DNA from: Nocardia bovistercoris
GTDB lineage: Bacteria; Actinomycetota; Actinomycetes; Mycobacteriales; Mycobacteriaceae
Length of the DNA stretch: 64,000 nucleotides
Assembly (NCBI RefSeq): GCF_015674855.1
Contig: NZ_JADMLG010000004.1
Coordinates: 248,001-312,000 of the forward strand
Reading direction: 5' to 3'
Shown here: positions 62,147-64,000 of the stretch, piece by piece
Layout of the letters: every line of letters starts with the position of its first letter
How positions within the stretch are numbered: position 1 is the first letter of the stretch
The notes under the pieces: model-generated
Told to the model about the DNA's origin: nothing
Database searches by the model: none
The model's input: only the letters and a program-made list of their open reading frames with translations
Program-made: the position numbers and the translations under genes

Positions 62147-63379
62147 TCACAGTTGGGACGAGGTGTCGGCCAACTTCGCCGGGTCCACCGGTTCGCCCGC
62201 CGCGACGAGTTCCTTGATCCGGTCGGTGACATCCCAGATGTTGACGTTCATCCCGGCCATGACCAGATTGTCGGCGTCGAGCCAGAACGCGACGAACTCG
62301 CGGGCGTCGCGATCGCCGCGCACCACGACCCGGTCGTACTCGCCTGCCGCCGCGTAGCCCGTGTACTCCATGCCGAGGTCGTACTGATCGGTGAAGAAGT
62401 AGGGCAGTCGGTCGTAGACCGCGGGCTTGCCGAGCATGGTCGCCGCCGCCACCGCGGGCTGATTGAGGGCATTGGCCCAGTGCTCGACGCGGATGCGGCG
62501 GCCGAGAACCGGATGGCGCTGCGCGGCGATATCGCCGACGGCGACGATATCCGGATCGCTCGTCGCCAGCGATTCGTCGACCAGCACACCGCCATCGACC
62601 TCCAGACCCGCCGCCTCGGCGAGTTCGACATTCGGCCGTGCGCCGACCGCGACCAGCACCGCGTCCGCGGTCACCGTGCTGCCGTCGCCGAGCCGCAGAC
62701 CGATCGCGAGCACCGCCTCGCCGGTGTCGCGGGTGGTGATCTCCTCGACCTGCGCGCCGAGCCGCAGGTCGACATCGTTGGCCCGGTGCAGGTCGGCGAA
62801 GACCGCGCCCATCTCCGGTCCGAGCGCGCCGAGCAGCGGCTGCTCGGCGGATTCGACGACCGTGACCCGCAATCCGGCCCCCCGCGCCGCCGCGGCGACC
62901 TCGAGACCGATCCAGCCCGCGCCGATCACCGCGAGGCTGCGATTCTGCCCGAACAGCTCGATCATGGTGTCGGAGTCGCCGATGGTGCGCAGCGTGTACA
63001 CGTTGGGCGCGTCCGCGCCCGGCAGCGGCGGGCGCTTCGGGCTCGAGCCCGTGGCCAGCGCCAACTTGTCGTAGGCCAGGGTGGAGCCGTCGGGCAGGGT
63101 CACGGTGGCGGCGGCGCGATCGATCGCGGTCACCTCGGTGCCCAATCGCAGATCGATGTGGTGATCGCGGTACCACTGACCCGGCTGCACGGTGAATTCC
63201 GGCAGGGATTTCTTGCCGAGCAGATGTTCCTTGGACAGCGGAGGTCGCTCGTATGGCAGGTGCTCCTCGGCGCCGATCACGGTGACGGTGCCGTCGAAAT
63301 CGTTGTCCCGCAGAGCTTCCGCGAGTTTGGCCGCGGCCAGGCCGCCACCGACGATGACAAAACGACGCTGCGAGGTCAT
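62147..63379 (-). CDS. FAD-dependent NAD(P)H oxidoreductase (ferredoxin reductase-like)
   Basis: A 410-residue flavoprotein. FAD site: [17 protein letters not shown]; active site region: [16 protein letters not shown](P)H site: [22 protein letters not shown]; second FAD motif: [12 protein letters not shown]; then a reductase C-terminal domain. It resembles rubredoxin or ferredoxin reductases of oxygenase systems (BphA4-like) that pass electrons from NADH to a ferredoxin. No ferredoxin or oxygenase gene is in the window, so its partner is unknown. Its start is 172 bp from the divergent nitroreductase gene. Confidence 0.88.
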   Translation of the reverse strand: MTSQRRFVIVGGGLAAAKLAEALRDNDFDGTVTVIGAEEHLPYERPPLSKEHLLGKKSLPEFTVQPGQWYRDHHIDLRLGTEVTAIDRAAATVTLPDGSTLAYDKLALATGSSPKRPPLPGADAPNVYTLRTIGDSDTMIELFGQNRSLAVIGAGWIGLEVAAAARGAGLRVTVVESAEQPLLGALGPEMGAVFADLHRANDVDLRLGAQVEEITTRDTGEAVLAIGLRLGDGSTVTADAVLVAVGARPNVELAEAAGLEVDGGVLVDESLATSDPDIVAVGDIAAQRHPVLGRRIRVEHWANALNQPAVAAATMLGKPAVYDRLPYFFTDQYDLGMEYTGYAAAGEYDRVVVRGDRDAREFVAFWLDADNLVMAGMNVNIWDVTDRIKELVAAGEPVDPAKLADTSSQL

Positions 63380-63550
63380 TGCGGACTCCTTCTCGGGTGG
63401 ATAACGGATTCCTGCCCCGAGCCTACTGTCAGCCGATCCTCGCGCCCGCGAATCGGGAACGAATACCGGACCGATGTGGTTGCTCCCGATAGCGGCCGCG
63501 CTACCCGCCGCCGCAATTCAGCTTTCGCGAAAGATCGAGAGGAACGAACC

Positions 63551-64000
63551 GTGACCGAAACGGCCGAGAAGAACGTCGCCGACTTCTGGTTCGACCCGCT
63601 GTGCCCGTGGTGCTGGATCACCTCCCGCTGGATCCTGGAGGTCGAGAAGGTCCGCGATATCGACGCCCGCTTCCACGTCATGAGCCTCGCCGTCCTCAAC
63701 GAGGGCCGCGACCTGCCGCCGCAATACCAGGAATTGATGGCCGTCGGCTGGGGGCCCGTCCGGGTCGCCATCGCCGCGGCACAGGCTCACGGCGACAAGA
63801 TCCTGTCGCCGCTCTACACCGCCATGGGTACCCGCATCCACGACCGCAAGGACGAATACGAGCGCCCCGATCGCGCCGCGTCGCTGGCCGCGGTCATCGC
63901 CGACTCGCTCGCCGAGGTCGGACTCCCGGCCGAACTGGCCGAGGCCGCGAACAGCACCGAATACGACGCCGCGCTGCGCGAGAGCCACCACGCGGGGATG
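63551..64000 (+). CDS. Mycothiol-dependent nitroreductase (Rv2466c-like), partial
   Basis: The first 150 residues of a DsbA-fold protein cut by the window edge. GTG 63551 follows [36 protein letters not shown] carries the CPWC active site. This is typical of the mycothiol-dependent nitroreductase family (M. tuberculosis Rv2466c), which uses mycothiol as cofactor and activates nitro prodrugs. In M. tuberculosis this gene is next to pepN; here five other genes separate them. Confidence 0.85.
   Translation, partial: MTETAEKNVADFWFDPLCPWCWITSRWILEVEKVRDIDARFHVMSLAVLNEGRDLPPQYQELMAVGWGPVRVAIAAAQAHGDKILSPLYTAMGTRIHDRKDEYERPDRAASLAAVIADSLAEVGLPAELAEAANSTEYDAALRESHHAGM

Overview
The window is a high-GC actinobacterial chromosome segment, most likely from Nocardia or a close mycolic-acid relative. 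Pointers are frequent GTG starts, several start codons 6-8 nt downstream of a TAnnnT box (leaderless style), a type VII secretion-associated cluster, the 180-kDa class NAD-glutamate dehydrogenase, a mycothiol-type CPWC nitroreductase, and a right half that, from memory, follows the Mycobacterium tuberculosis Rv2466c-Rv2478c neighbourhood. I see no phage, insertion sequence, CRISPR array or rRNA. There is one tRNA gene (Arg, anticodon TCT).

Left part (1-12 kb): a 14-copy 26-bp tandem repeat, a DUF4254-like gene, two small conserved genes, an ABC-2 exporter operon (two permeases and an ATPase, minus strand), an EctB-type aminotransferase without ectA or ectC beside it, a fused indolepyruvate ferredoxin oxidoreductase-type protein and a sirtuin. 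At 12.1-20.7 kb lies the most unusual locus: an EspC-like type VII secretion protein, a 451-residue protein with a helical N-terminal part and a Gly/Pro/Ser-rich tail, and a 2327-residue acidic, repeat-rich protein with one membrane segment near its C-terminus. The three overlap and look translationally coupled.

Middle (20.7-40.4 kb): a DHFR-like reductase, a KhtTU-type K+/H+ antiporter pair, a NatAB-like ABC exporter, a DnaQ exonuclease-BRCT-TerD fusion protein, an AI-2E family transporter, a PAP2/diacylglycerol kinase fusion, an OafA-like acyltransferase, a sterol desaturase-like enzyme, a FadR-type regulator, a SigK-like sigma factor with no anti-sigma gene beside it, a 1.1-kb gene-free and visibly less GC-rich stretch ending at tRNA-Arg, a CopD/CtaG fusion and a threonine dehydratase-like enzyme preceded by an 8-copy 24-bp repeat.

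Right part (40.5-64 kb): ssb-like gene, ettA, NAD-gdh, thioesterase and a conserved hypothetical gene; then azlCD with a divergent XRE-cupin regulator; HNH endonuclease, glbO, alpha-glucosidase, CtaJ-like subunit, DUF5130-like gene and pepN. The HNH-glbO-aglA block appears inverted relative to my memory of M. tuberculosis. After pepN come purC, a Nudix hydrolase, an ECF42-type sigma factor with its DGPF/YCII partner, a flavin reductase and the start of a mycothiol-dependent nitroreductase cut by the window edge.

Themes: repeated growth of short tandem repeats (16-26 bp units at five or more places, and 18-bp hexads and 147-bp units inside the giant gene), leaderless-style promoters, and several convergent gene pairs only 3-6 bp apart.
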